Positions 43,691-51,006 of a stretch of DNA of 64,000 bases are shown here, piece after piece (the first letter of the stretch is position 1; each line of letters begins with the position of its first letter). Source of the stretch: a virus; IMG/VR virus record IMGVR_UViG_3300032053_000004, positions 124,001 through 188,000 of that record. The stretch is one strand, 5' to 3'. The position numbers and the translations under genes are program-made. The notes under the pieces are model-generated. The model was not told where the DNA came from and made no database searches. It saw only the letters and a list, made by a program, of their open reading frames with translations.

Positions 43691-44071
43691 ATGCCATATG
43701 TTATCACGACACCTGAGACTAAAAGTATTACTCAAACGCTTCGCATAAATAATGCTTGGGTTGATGTTACATCAACTCGAACTATTGATCATGTAACTAT
43801 TGATAATGTTATTTTAACTATGCCACTCAACAATCCGACTGGTATTTCAATAGAAGTTTCTTGGTCAATTGGATATATGGAGAGTTCTGTGTTTTTCCCT
43901 GTAGAACAAAAACAAACAAAAATTGATTCATCTACAGGCGGTTCCAATGCATTATTCAGTGCAATGATGTCAAAAGTAACTTCCGATATTTCACACTATG
44001 CCGATTTTAAGAATGCTCTTTATGGATTACTTGATACATTAGATATGATCCCAAATGGAACGGTTATATGA
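43691..44071 (+). CDS. Small fibre-associated protein, paralogue of the 9169-9546 gene
   Basis: 126 residues. Alignable over nearly the full length with the 9169 protein (TPETKSITQ, NNPTGISIEVSWSIGYMES, then DFKNALYGLLDTLDMIPNGT against ALYELLVALGHIPAGS). It is AT-rich here and GC-rich there, so the two copies have evolved in different compositional settings or come from different sources. It overlaps the next gene (ATGA). Likely a partner of the adjacent large fibre-type protein. Confidence 0.72.
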   Translation: MPYVITTPETKSITQTLRINNAWVDVTSTRTIDHVTIDNVILTMPLNNPTGISIEVSWSIGYMESSVFFPVEQKQTKIDSSTGGSNALFSAMMSKVTSDISHYADFKNALYGLLDTLDMIPNGTVI

Positions 44072-44310
44072 ATAGGATAGCTTTTAGAATAGCATCCTTA
44101 GATGTTTCTGTTGAAATAAACGGCGATAATATATCATTAACTAGAAGTGACGGAAAAATCATAAAGGGAACTTACGTAGAGCAAGACGATGAGGCGACGT
44201 TACAGGAGAATACTACGGAATTGGCTCCGGATCAGGCTTTATGGATCCTGGAACAAGCTTCGAATTTTGGTCCCACTACTACCTGGGATGAATTAATATC
44301 TATTCTCTAA
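44068..44310 (+). CDS. Small hypothetical protein with IAFRIAS start
   Basis: 80 residues, start overlapping the previous stop. The first ten residues (MNRIAFRIAS) repeat the short amphipathic motif of several proteins here. The rest is a small beta/alpha unit (SVEINGDNISLTRSDGKIIK) with an acidic end. Its 3' end overlaps the end of the convergent homing-endonuclease-like gene by 18 bases. Confidence 0.6.
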   Translation: MNRIAFRIASLDVSVEINGDNISLTRSDGKIIKGTYVEQDDEATLQENTTELAPDQALWILEQASNFGPTTTWDELISIL

Positions 44311-46056
44311 TACCCAACGTTTTTTCCCCAAATCCCAAATTCTAATAAATCCCTGAGCTTCTCTGAGCTGATACTCAGTTAAATTTGTTTCTTTTTCTAG
44401 TTTCTTTTTTCTTAAACCGGATTTATGAAACCTCTTATTTTCTTTTATCCAATAATAATCAGGAGGGATTTCCCCGTCATGTTTAAACCCTATTTTTGAA
44501 TAAACGTTACCTTCAAAAAGACGATTATCAGAAAAAGAAACTATAGACTTAGGAGAGTACTCTGAAATAAATTGTTTCAAAATTTTAGACCAGATCCCAT
44601 GAACTCTATATTCAGGATCTGCAACCATACGGACCAGTTCCCAATCATGGGAAGACTGTCTTGTCGGGTGTTTAAATGAAGAACATGAAATTAATTTGTT
44701 TTCAAAGAAAACTCCATAACTTATCCTAGGTTTGCAAGCTCCTATATAATGATTTGTGTTGTAGAACTCATCAGCTTCTTTAAAGTTTATTAATTTTATT
44801 TCACATTGTTTTGGTCTTAAATTAAAACTTGGTTTTTTAAAATTTATTTTATTCAATATTAAACTAATAACAAAATCCTTTTTATTTTTCCATTCATCTT
44901 CAAAAATTGCTAGATACTGAAAATTCGAAGAAATTGCTGATTTGTATTTTATTAAGTCTCGTTTTCTTGAATGAGTTAAACTATGATATTTAAAACCATA
45001 AAATTCAATTAATAAATTTGAGTCTGGTAAATAAATATCATATACACAACCGTTTATTTTATGATTTAAAGAAATATTCATCCCAAGTGATTTTAAAGAT
45101 TCAAGTACTTCTTGCTGTCCGACTTCTTGCTGTCCTAAATGGTTTTTTTTCAAAAATGTTCTTATTCTATGACAATTAACACAAACAAGTTCACATTTAG
45201 AAGTTTCTTCTAAAACTTTCTCCACACTTCCATTATGAAGAATATTTATATTCCCAATTTTCTCCCCTTTTATATGATCGAAATCAAGCGTCCAATACCT
45301 AAAAACGTGTTTACAATCTGCACATTTCTGGTTATCTTTAATTGATATTATGTTTTTTCGAGCAAGCCTCTTATCAGTTCTTTTTTGGTTGGCTTCGTGG
45401 TTTACTTTTCTCATACATTTTTTACAGTATGAATGGGTTTTTCTTGTTTTCAACAATGTGAAATTTTCAGTATTTTTTAAAATTTCACATTTCATACATT
45501 TTTTTGTTTCACATCCTTCTGTTATTCCTATGTCCATTATTTTTGGGAAAAAATTTCTATTTTTTAAGGTTGGAATCGTATGTTCGTTATCATGAGTTTC
45601 ATTTCTATGACAATTTGCACACAAAAGGATACATTTTTTTATTTCTGCATCAACTTTTTCTTGTTTTTTACCATAAAGTTTTGATATCGATGAGATTTTT
45701 TCTTCAATATGATGGAAATCAAGAACATGTGGAGGATAGGGTATCATACAAAATGAACAAGATTTATTTTCTTTGAAAGATTTTATATACTCAGCGGATC
45801 TTTTAAAATATTTTTTTCTTATATTTTTTTCTATTTCTGGATTTTCATTCCTCCAAGATTTTATTTTTTTACCATGGCAAATTTTACATATATTTTTAAA
45901 ATTGCGATTCGATATGAATCTAGATAGTGGTTTTTGATTTTTACATTTTTTACAAATGTTTATTATTGTTTGATTCTTTAAATAATACTCTTCATATTCT
46001 TTATCTAGAATTAAGTTCTTTTCTTTTCTTCTCTTTTTTTCTTCTTCATTCCTCAT
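44293..46056 (-). CDS. Homing-endonuclease-like protein (HNH repeats plus Vsr-like/GNAT-like C-terminus)
   Basis: 587 residues on the - strand. The N-terminal 320 residues carry zinc-finger pairs (CKKC with CKIC; CMKC with CKKC) and two HNH-like units: CSFC with LDFHHIE and CANCHRNETHD (about 99-160), and CADC with LDFDHIKG and CVNCHRIRTF (about 245-305). The C-terminal half has a Vsr/PD-(D/E)XK-like core (LLIEFYGFKYHSLTHSRKRD, AIFEDEWKNK). A GNAT-like segment follows (VHGIWSKILKQFISEYSPKS, YSKIGFKHDG). This half is shared almost line by line with the gene at 47086. Free-standing homing endonucleases cut intron- or gene-lacking alleles to spread. Its strand and AT-rich composition fit a mobile insertion in the late operon. 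Confidence 0.83.
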   Translation of the reverse strand: MRNEEEKKRRKEKNLILDKEYEEYYLKNQTIINICKKCKNQKPLSRFISNRNFKNICKICHGKKIKSWRNENPEIEKNIRKKYFKRSAEYIKSFKENKSCSFCMIPYPPHVLDFHHIEEKISSISKLYGKKQEKVDAEIKKCILLCANCHRNETHDNEHTIPTLKNRNFFPKIMDIGITEGCETKKCMKCEILKNTENFTLLKTRKTHSYCKKCMRKVNHEANQKRTDKRLARKNIISIKDNQKCADCKHVFRYWTLDFDHIKGEKIGNINILHNGSVEKVLEETSKCELVCVNCHRIRTFLKKNHLGQQEVGQQEVLESLKSLGMNISLNHKINGCVYDIYLPDSNLLIEFYGFKYHSLTHSRKRDLIKYKSAISSNFQYLAIFEDEWKNKKDFVISLILNKINFKKPSFNLRPKQCEIKLINFKEADEFYNTNHYIGACKPRISYGVFFENKLISCSSFKHPTRQSSHDWELVRMVADPEYRVHGIWSKILKQFISEYSPKSIVSFSDNRLFEGNVYSKIGFKHDGEIPPDYYWIKENKRFHKSGLRKKKLEKETNLTEYQLREAQGFIRIWDLGKKRWVLENRY

Positions 46057-46090
46057 CCTAATATAATGATTATATCATATCCTAATACCT

Positions 46091-46165
46091 TAAACAATCA
46101 TGACAAAACAAAACAATTTTAATTTATAATTAGTTAAAATTGTTTTGTTTTGTCATGATTGTTTA
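46091..46165. repeat. 30-bp perfect inverted repeat
   Basis: Two perfect 30-bp arms (left arm starting TAAACAATCATGAC) are separated by 15 bases. They lie between the - strand endonuclease-like gene and the tail tube gene. Such a long stem may be a bidirectional terminator or a cruciform-forming mobile-element boundary. Confidence 0.92.
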
Positions 46166-46176
46166 TATGACAAGGA

Positions 46177-46226
46177 TTAATGAACTCACGAAATGGCTTC
46201 GGAGAGCCATTTCGTGAGTTCATTAA
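46177..46226. terminator. 22-bp perfect inverted repeat before the tail tube gene
   Basis: TTAATGAACTCACGAAATGG and following bases form a perfect 22-bp stem with a 6-base loop, followed by a T-rich stretch (TTGAATTTTTATTG). It probably ends the upstream transcript just before the tail tube gene. If this was once the terminator of the gene ending at 44310, the endonuclease gene was inserted between that gene and its terminator. Confidence 0.78.
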
Positions 46227-46256
46227 TTGAATTTTTATTGTCTTATTTAAGTTAAG

Positions 46257-46961
46257 ATGGCAAGAGATACAGCGGAAAGCTACATCTATCGCAGAGGCTC
46301 TAGCCCAAATACGCGCGTTGCGATAAGTCAAAAAAACCGAGTATATTCTAGACCGTATACTAATGGTTCTCCGACTGATAAACAAATCGGAGTTCTTTCT
46401 ACATTTGATTACAGTGAATCTCGGGCAATAGATCCAGTCAGAGGTGTCGGGTTCGGAGACAAGATTCAAGAACTTGTCCCAGGCGTGACTGAGCCTATGT
46501 CTATTACTCTGAACCGGACTTTGCTCTATACTGCCAGTATCGTGCAAGAACTCGGCTATCGGGGAGGAGTTGACGGTTTAGTTCGTTCACTTCGCCAGCA
46601 CAAATGGCCTTTCGATCTTCGTTCCGAGCTTGTTTTCAGTGAGCTCGTGACCAACAAAGATATTGGTGCCATTTCTCCTGGTGTTCAGGGTAAAGGCGTT
46701 ACGGTTGTTGATAACGTCAATCTAGCCCTAATCACATTCTTCGAAGCTTGCTGGCTTGAGAGTTATAGCGTGAGTTTCCCGTCAGACTCGGCTATAGTTA
46801 TGGAAGACGCAGCCGGTAAGTGTACAGACGTCACTGATGGCGCTAGCACATATGCTCAGCCTGGATCTGCTGGAAGCCCTGACGAATACGGTGACCTCCT
46901 TGAGGCTGGTAACAACCCCATCACCAAGCCCGGGTCAGGCTCTAGGCTTTTTGGTGGATAG
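46257..46961 (+). CDS. Tail tube protein
   Basis: 234 residues. It is the most likely inner tube protein: size in the normal range for myovirus tubes, beta-rich core (GFGDKIQELVPGVTEPMSIT, LNRTLLYTASIVQELGY), a long mid loop (GGVDGLVRSLRQHKWPFDLR), then SELVFSELV, LALITFFEACWLESYSVSFP, and a flexible Gly-rich end. It lies before two probable chaperone genes and the tape measure, the usual tube position. Codon choice is less AT-biased than in the flanking endonuclease-like genes, fitting high expression. Strong hairpins stand on both sides, so it may be a separate high-level transcript. Confidence 0.82.
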   Translation: MARDTAESYIYRRGSSPNTRVAISQKNRVYSRPYTNGSPTDKQIGVLSTFDYSESRAIDPVRGVGFGDKIQELVPGVTEPMSITLNRTLLYTASIVQELGYRGGVDGLVRSLRQHKWPFDLRSELVFSELVTNKDIGAISPGVQGKGVTVVDNVNLALITFFEACWLESYSVSFPSDSAIVMEDAAGKCTDVTDGASTYAQPGSAGSPDEYGDLLEAGNNPITKPGSGSRLFGG

Positions 46962-46987
46962 TCAGACAATCTAGAAAATTTTTGAGC

Positions 46988-47025
46988 TTTTCGGGAGCTA
47001 CCAAACGTTTGGTAGCTCCCGAAAA
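46988..47025 (+). terminator. 38-bp perfect palindrome after the tail tube gene
   Basis: TTTTCGGGAGCTACCAAAC and its exact complement meet without spacer 26 bases after the tube stop, followed by TGTTTTT. It is a strong intrinsic terminator candidate. Confidence 0.85.
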
Positions 47026-47085
47026 TGTTTTTGGAGTGTACTGTTCTACAAGAAGACTTAAGTTTTTATTCTTTTTGCGTTTTTG

Positions 47086-48873
47086 ATGACAATTATATCT
47101 TCAGATCATTGGAAAAATACCATATATGGGAGACTTCATATGAAGTCTCCCATATATGTTGAAGAATTTTCTCATAAAAAAGTTGTTTGGATCTGTAGTT
47201 GTGGAAATGAATCAAAAATTGGAGTTTATAGTGTTACAACTGGAAACACTAAAACATGTGGAAAATGTGATGTTTTAAGTGCTGATGAATTAAGAAAAAT
47301 TAAGTATGGAAAACTTTCCATTGAGTTTCCTTTAGATACTCAAAGAGGTTCTGGTTCTAAAGTATCTTGGATTTGTGATTGTGGAAAAAAGAAATTCATT
47401 AAATTCTATGATGTTATCAGAGGTCATGTTAAAACCTGTGGAAGTTGTAATAAATTAACAAATAAAGACTTTGAGGGAATTAAGTATGGAAAATTGATTA
47501 TGATTAAACCTGGTGATTTTCATCCTGGGTCAAATAAGATAGTCGAATGGGCGTGTGATTGTGGAAAAGTAGCTCTTAAATCAGTTAAAACAGTTACGTC
47601 AGGAAACACAAAATCCTGTGGCTCATGCAGTGTTCTTTTTTCTAACTATTGGGAGAAAGCCGAATTTGGTTATTTAAGAATGAAAACTCCAATTAATATT
47701 TCTCCTGGATCAAATAAAAAAGTTGAATGGGCGTGTAAATGTGGAGGAGTTACAACTTCTGATGTTTATTCAGTTACAAATGGAAAAATTGTTCGATGCA
47801 ATTTTTGTCGTTCTCGAGCAACAGACTGGTATGAAGAAAATAAAGAAAACCTTCGTTCTCTCAAAACCCCGATTCAAATATATACAGTCCCTTTAGGGTG
47901 GATAACCCCATTAGAATTAATATATGGATATGATAAGCCTTTTCAAGCTTTATGTGGAGCTTGTAATTCAGTATATTTTCCGATTTGGGGTAATATAGTT
48001 AAAGGGTCATCTTTAACTTGCGGATGTGTTTCTAATCATATAAGTTCAGCGCAAAGAAATATCGCTAAATTTTTGGAATCTCTTAATCTTTGTGTATCTT
48101 TAGAATTTAAAATTAGCGCCTTAAAGTATGATATTTTTGTCCCGTCTAAAAATTTTTTGATTGAGTATAATGGTCTTAAATGGCATAGTAACCCTGAATC
48201 TAAACGTCGTGATTTAGAAAAATATGAATTAGCAATATCTAAAAGATATGAGTTTGTTTCAATATTTGAAGATGAATGGTTACTCAATAAATCTAAAGTT
48301 GAAAATTTGCTCAAAAATAAATTAATTAAAACTAATTCAAAGAAACTTCGTCCTTCTCAGTGTGAAATTCGAAAGATTGGTTCAGAAGTTAATGGATTTT
48401 ATGAAAAATATCATTATATTGGTAAGTGTAAAGCAAAAATTCACTATGGGGTTTATTTTGAGAATGAATTAGTGTCAGCTATCTCTTTTGGGATACCAAC
48501 CCGCCAAACTTCAAAATACCCTTGGGAACTCATTAGAATGGCTTCAAATCCTGAGTATAGGATTCATGGCATATGGTCAAAACTGTTGAAACAATTTATT
48601 TCTGAGTATTCCCCGAAATCAATAGTAAGTTTTTCAGATAATAGATTATTTTCCGGGAAAGTTTATGAAAAAATAGGATTTAAATATGATGGAAATCTTT
48701 CTCAAGATTATTATTGGGTAAAAAATGGCAAAAGATTTCATAAATCAGGACTTAGGAAAAAAGGAAAAGAAAAAATTTCAGGATTCACTGAGTACCAACT
48801 TCGAGAAGCCCAAGGATATTCTAGAATTTGGGATCTCGGGAAGAAACGTTGGGTCCTTGATCTGGTAGTGTAA
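47086..48873 (+). CDS. Homing-endonuclease-like protein (four zinc-ribbon repeats plus shared C-terminus)
   Basis: About 595 residues from the ATG at 47086; a TTG one codon earlier is less likely. The N-terminal about 245 residues hold four repeats of roughly 55-60 residues, each like YGKL-x-P ... GSNKKVEWAC-CG ... SVT-G-xK-CGxC: probable zinc ribbons that read DNA. A Cys-rich bridge (CGACNSVYFPIWGN) leads to the shared C-terminal half. That has a Vsr-like core (FLIEYNGLKWHSNPESKRRD, SIFEDEWLLN), a GNAT-like part (IHGIWSKLLKQFISEYSPKS), and the ending TEYQLREAQGYSRIWDLGKK. The other copy, on the opposite strand at 44293, swaps the N-terminal part for HNH units, so target recognition differs. 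It separates the tail tube from the chaperone genes. Confidence 0.83.
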   Translation: MTIISSDHWKNTIYGRLHMKSPIYVEEFSHKKVVWICSCGNESKIGVYSVTTGNTKTCGKCDVLSADELRKIKYGKLSIEFPLDTQRGSGSKVSWICDCGKKKFIKFYDVIRGHVKTCGSCNKLTNKDFEGIKYGKLIMIKPGDFHPGSNKIVEWACDCGKVALKSVKTVTSGNTKSCGSCSVLFSNYWEKAEFGYLRMKTPINISPGSNKKVEWACKCGGVTTSDVYSVTNGKIVRCNFCRSRATDWYEENKENLRSLKTPIQIYTVPLGWITPLELIYGYDKPFQALCGACNSVYFPIWGNIVKGSSLTCGCVSNHISSAQRNIAKFLESLNLCVSLEFKISALKYDIFVPSKNFLIEYNGLKWHSNPESKRRDLEKYELAISKRYEFVSIFEDEWLLNKSKVENLLKNKLIKTNSKKLRPSQCEIRKIGSEVNGFYEKYHYIGKCKAKIHYGVYFENELVSAISFGIPTRQTSKYPWELIRMASNPEYRIHGIWSKLLKQFISEYSPKSIVSFSDNRLFSGKVYEKIGFKYDGNLSQDYYWVKNGKRFHKSGLRKKGKEKISGFTEYQLREAQGYSRIWDLGKKRWVLDLVV

Positions 48874-48876
48874 TTC

Positions 48877-49815
48877 ATGGATTCAGATATATTACAAGAA
48901 CTCGACGCAAAACTTTCAAATATTGGTCATGACCAAATTTGGAAAAGATCCATAGGTGGAAGAATCATATGGTTTATTTCTCCTTCTCAAACTGAAAATA
49001 TGCGTATAAATGAGATCATGTCTGATGAAACTTTAGGTATACATGTTCTCTCGGAAGTTAAAAGAGTTACTTTAGCTTTCGCAATAGTTGGAATTGATGA
49101 TATTGATTTAAGAGAATACAAGGTTTTCGGTCCAATTTATGATTCGAAAACTGATAAATCAATTAAAGTAACTAAAGATAAATATTTATATATAAAAATG
49201 GGGGCTTGGGGTGCTCAATTCATGGATGACGCTTTCCGGGTGTTTTCTGACGTCATGTCATCATATGAAAAAGAAAATCTTAAAGAAGTTAAATTTGAAA
49301 ACTCTAAAGATCCTCGAGAAGAGCTGATTGAGCTTGAAAGTCGAACAACCGAAATTCGATTGCAACTAGGTATGGCACCTTTAGTTGAGGCTAAAGAACT
49401 AACTGTTTCTCCTGAAGAAATAGAGGAGGCGGAAGAGAAAGAACAAGAGGAAGCCTCAAGGGAGCAGGAGAAGGTTGAATCTGCCTCTCCCCCGTTCGAC
49501 CCGTTTAAGACCGTCCGAAGGCCCGTTTCGGCCCGAGAAGAGGTTGCTCCAGAACCTGTTTTCGTCCAGCCATCTAGAACCCAATCAGTTCCATCTAATA
49601 TAAATCCTAGTATACTCCAGAGAGCTTCAGAATTTGCAGAAATAGAAGGTCTCGGGAAAATCAATGTCCCAGCAGGGGTTATTCCTCACATAGCTAATCC
49701 CTCAAACATAAATGAAATATTGGACAAACCTTCTTCCATACCAAATACAGATCCAGTTATAATAGACCCTGTTAGATTCGCTAAAAATCCAAGATTCAAT
49801 CCACCGGGGATTTGA
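48877..49815 (+). CDS. Probable tail assembly chaperone/tail protein 1
   Basis: 312 residues. A folded N-terminal part (about 1-150: IWKRSIGGRIIWFISPSQTE, SEVKRVTLAFAIVGIDDIDL, YLYIKMGAWGAQFMDDAFRV) is followed by an acidic coiled segment (EEIEEAEEKEQEEASREQEK) and a Pro/Ser-rich flexible tail. Between the tube and the tape measure, tailed phages normally encode tail assembly chaperones, so this is the leading assignment by synteny; sequence alone does not prove it. No frameshift to the next gene is evident. Confidence 0.6.
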   Translation: MDSDILQELDAKLSNIGHDQIWKRSIGGRIIWFISPSQTENMRINEIMSDETLGIHVLSEVKRVTLAFAIVGIDDIDLREYKVFGPIYDSKTDKSIKVTKDKYLYIKMGAWGAQFMDDAFRVFSDVMSSYEKENLKEVKFENSKDPREELIELESRTTEIRLQLGMAPLVEAKELTVSPEEIEEAEEKEQEEASREQEKVESASPPFDPFKTVRRPVSAREEVAPEPVFVQPSRTQSVPSNINPSILQRASEFAEIEGLGKINVPAGVIPHIANPSNINEILDKPSSIPNTDPVIIDPVRFAKNPRFNPPGI

Positions 49816-49822
49816 AAGGAGG
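49815..49822 (+). promoter_or_regulatory. Strong Shine-Dalgarno sequence
   Basis: AAAGGAGG lies five bases upstream of the ATG at 49828. It is the best ribosome-binding site seen in the window. It supports independent initiation of the second chaperone-position gene and argues against a frameshift fusion. Confidence 0.85.
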
Positions 49823-49827
49823 ATTAG

Positions 49828-51006
49828 ATGGACGAAATGTCTGCTGAGGAAACCCCTCCGGCAGAAGAGTCGAATCATAAGATTCGGATAGAAGTACCAG
49901 AGGCCTTTAAGAAAGTAAATGAGGAAGTCTGGGAAGAGTTAGAAAACTATCTTTTTACTGGATTTTTATCTAGTTCAGCTTCAATTTTAAAAGAAACTTT
50001 CATATTTAAAACATTAAATCATACGGAAATTCGAAATATAGAATTCATGAAACCTTTCCGGAGTTCTGTTCCGGAGGCGAAAGACCGGTTTCGAACGGCT
50101 TTCATAGCTCACTCTGTTTTTATGATTGACGGGGAAAATTTTCTCCATGATCGTCCCCGTCATTTCAGAAAATTGATGAAACTTATTAGTAGAATACCTA
50201 CAAATCTTCAACAGAAAATAATTAATAATCTAGCTTCATTAAATTCTAAAGCTTCCAGACTTTATCCTTTAACTGAAGTTTATGTCCATGAAAATCGCTC
50301 TAGATTCAAATGGATGCAGTACTCGAATCTTGCAATAAATTCTCAATCAGTCACAGGCATACCTGGAACGGATGAAATAGGGATTAGTCATTGCCAATCC
50401 GCTTGGGTAGCGATGAATAAAATAATTGATCGTCGAGATCAAATTGAACGGGATTGGGGAAATGCTAAATTTATAGGTTCTTGCTTTGCTGGAAAAGGCG
50501 TCAGGAGCATAGACGAGCGGGATAAAACCCGTTTAGAGCGGGAAAGACAAGAACTCGACGATCTTAAAATAAAAGTCCTTTACAATTATTTAAATAAGAC
50601 AGAAGGACAAAAAGATGCCCCTCAAATCACAGTTCTTCCCGATGGACGTCGTGTTGTTGTTGAAAAACGTTTTCGGGCAGATTCTGTTGAAGATTTGGCA
50701 GATCAATTGTCCGCTGCTCTTTCCGGCGAAAAAGATCATCATGATTTAGTAGTTGAATCTCAACAAAGGAAAGTCCAAGAAAGATCCCAAGCTATCCATG
50801 ACTACCATAGGTCTTTGTATGCTCAAACCCCACAGTTTAGAGAACCTGGATCTAGAATTTTAGGTGGGAAATTGGAAGCTGATGCCTATTTGGCTAGGAT
50901 CCAAGCTCTTCGATTAGAAAGTATAGAAAAGGGTAGGAATATGATTCCAGCCATGGAGGGAAATAATGAAAGCTATGATGAGACCCAACAGGGTAAGGAA
51001 TCATAA
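49828..51006 (+). CDS. Probable tail assembly chaperone/tail protein 2
   Basis: 392 residues with a near-perfect ribosome-binding site. The N-terminal half is helical (VPEAFKKVNEEVWEELENYL, FRTAFIAHSVFMIDGENFLH, FRKLMKLISRIPTNLQQKII). The C-terminal half has long charged helices (DKTRLERERQELDDLKIKVL) and a segment ITVLPDGRRVVVEKRFRADS. It directly precedes the tape measure, sharing the A of TAATG with it, and so sits in the second chaperone slot. Such proteins coat the tape measure during tail polymerisation. The family is not named by me. Confidence 0.62.
   Translation: MDEMSAEETPPAEESNHKIRIEVPEAFKKVNEEVWEELENYLFTGFLSSSASILKETFIFKTLNHTEIRNIEFMKPFRSSVPEAKDRFRTAFIAHSVFMIDGENFLHDRPRHFRKLMKLISRIPTNLQQKIINNLASLNSKASRLYPLTEVYVHENRSRFKWMQYSNLAINSQSVTGIPGTDEIGISHCQSAWVAMNKIIDRRDQIERDWGNAKFIGSCFAGKGVRSIDERDKTRLERERQELDDLKIKVLYNYLNKTEGQKDAPQITVLPDGRRVVVEKRFRADSVEDLADQLSAALSGEKDHHDLVVESQQRKVQERSQAIHDYHRSLYAQTPQFREPGSRILGGKLEADAYLARIQALRLESIEKGRNMIPAMEGNNESYDETQQGKES

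Noticed and set aside
49790-49850. Programmed frameshift joining the two chaperone-position genes
   Set aside because: I saw no convincing slippery heptamer at the junction, and the second gene has a strong Shine-Dalgarno of its own.
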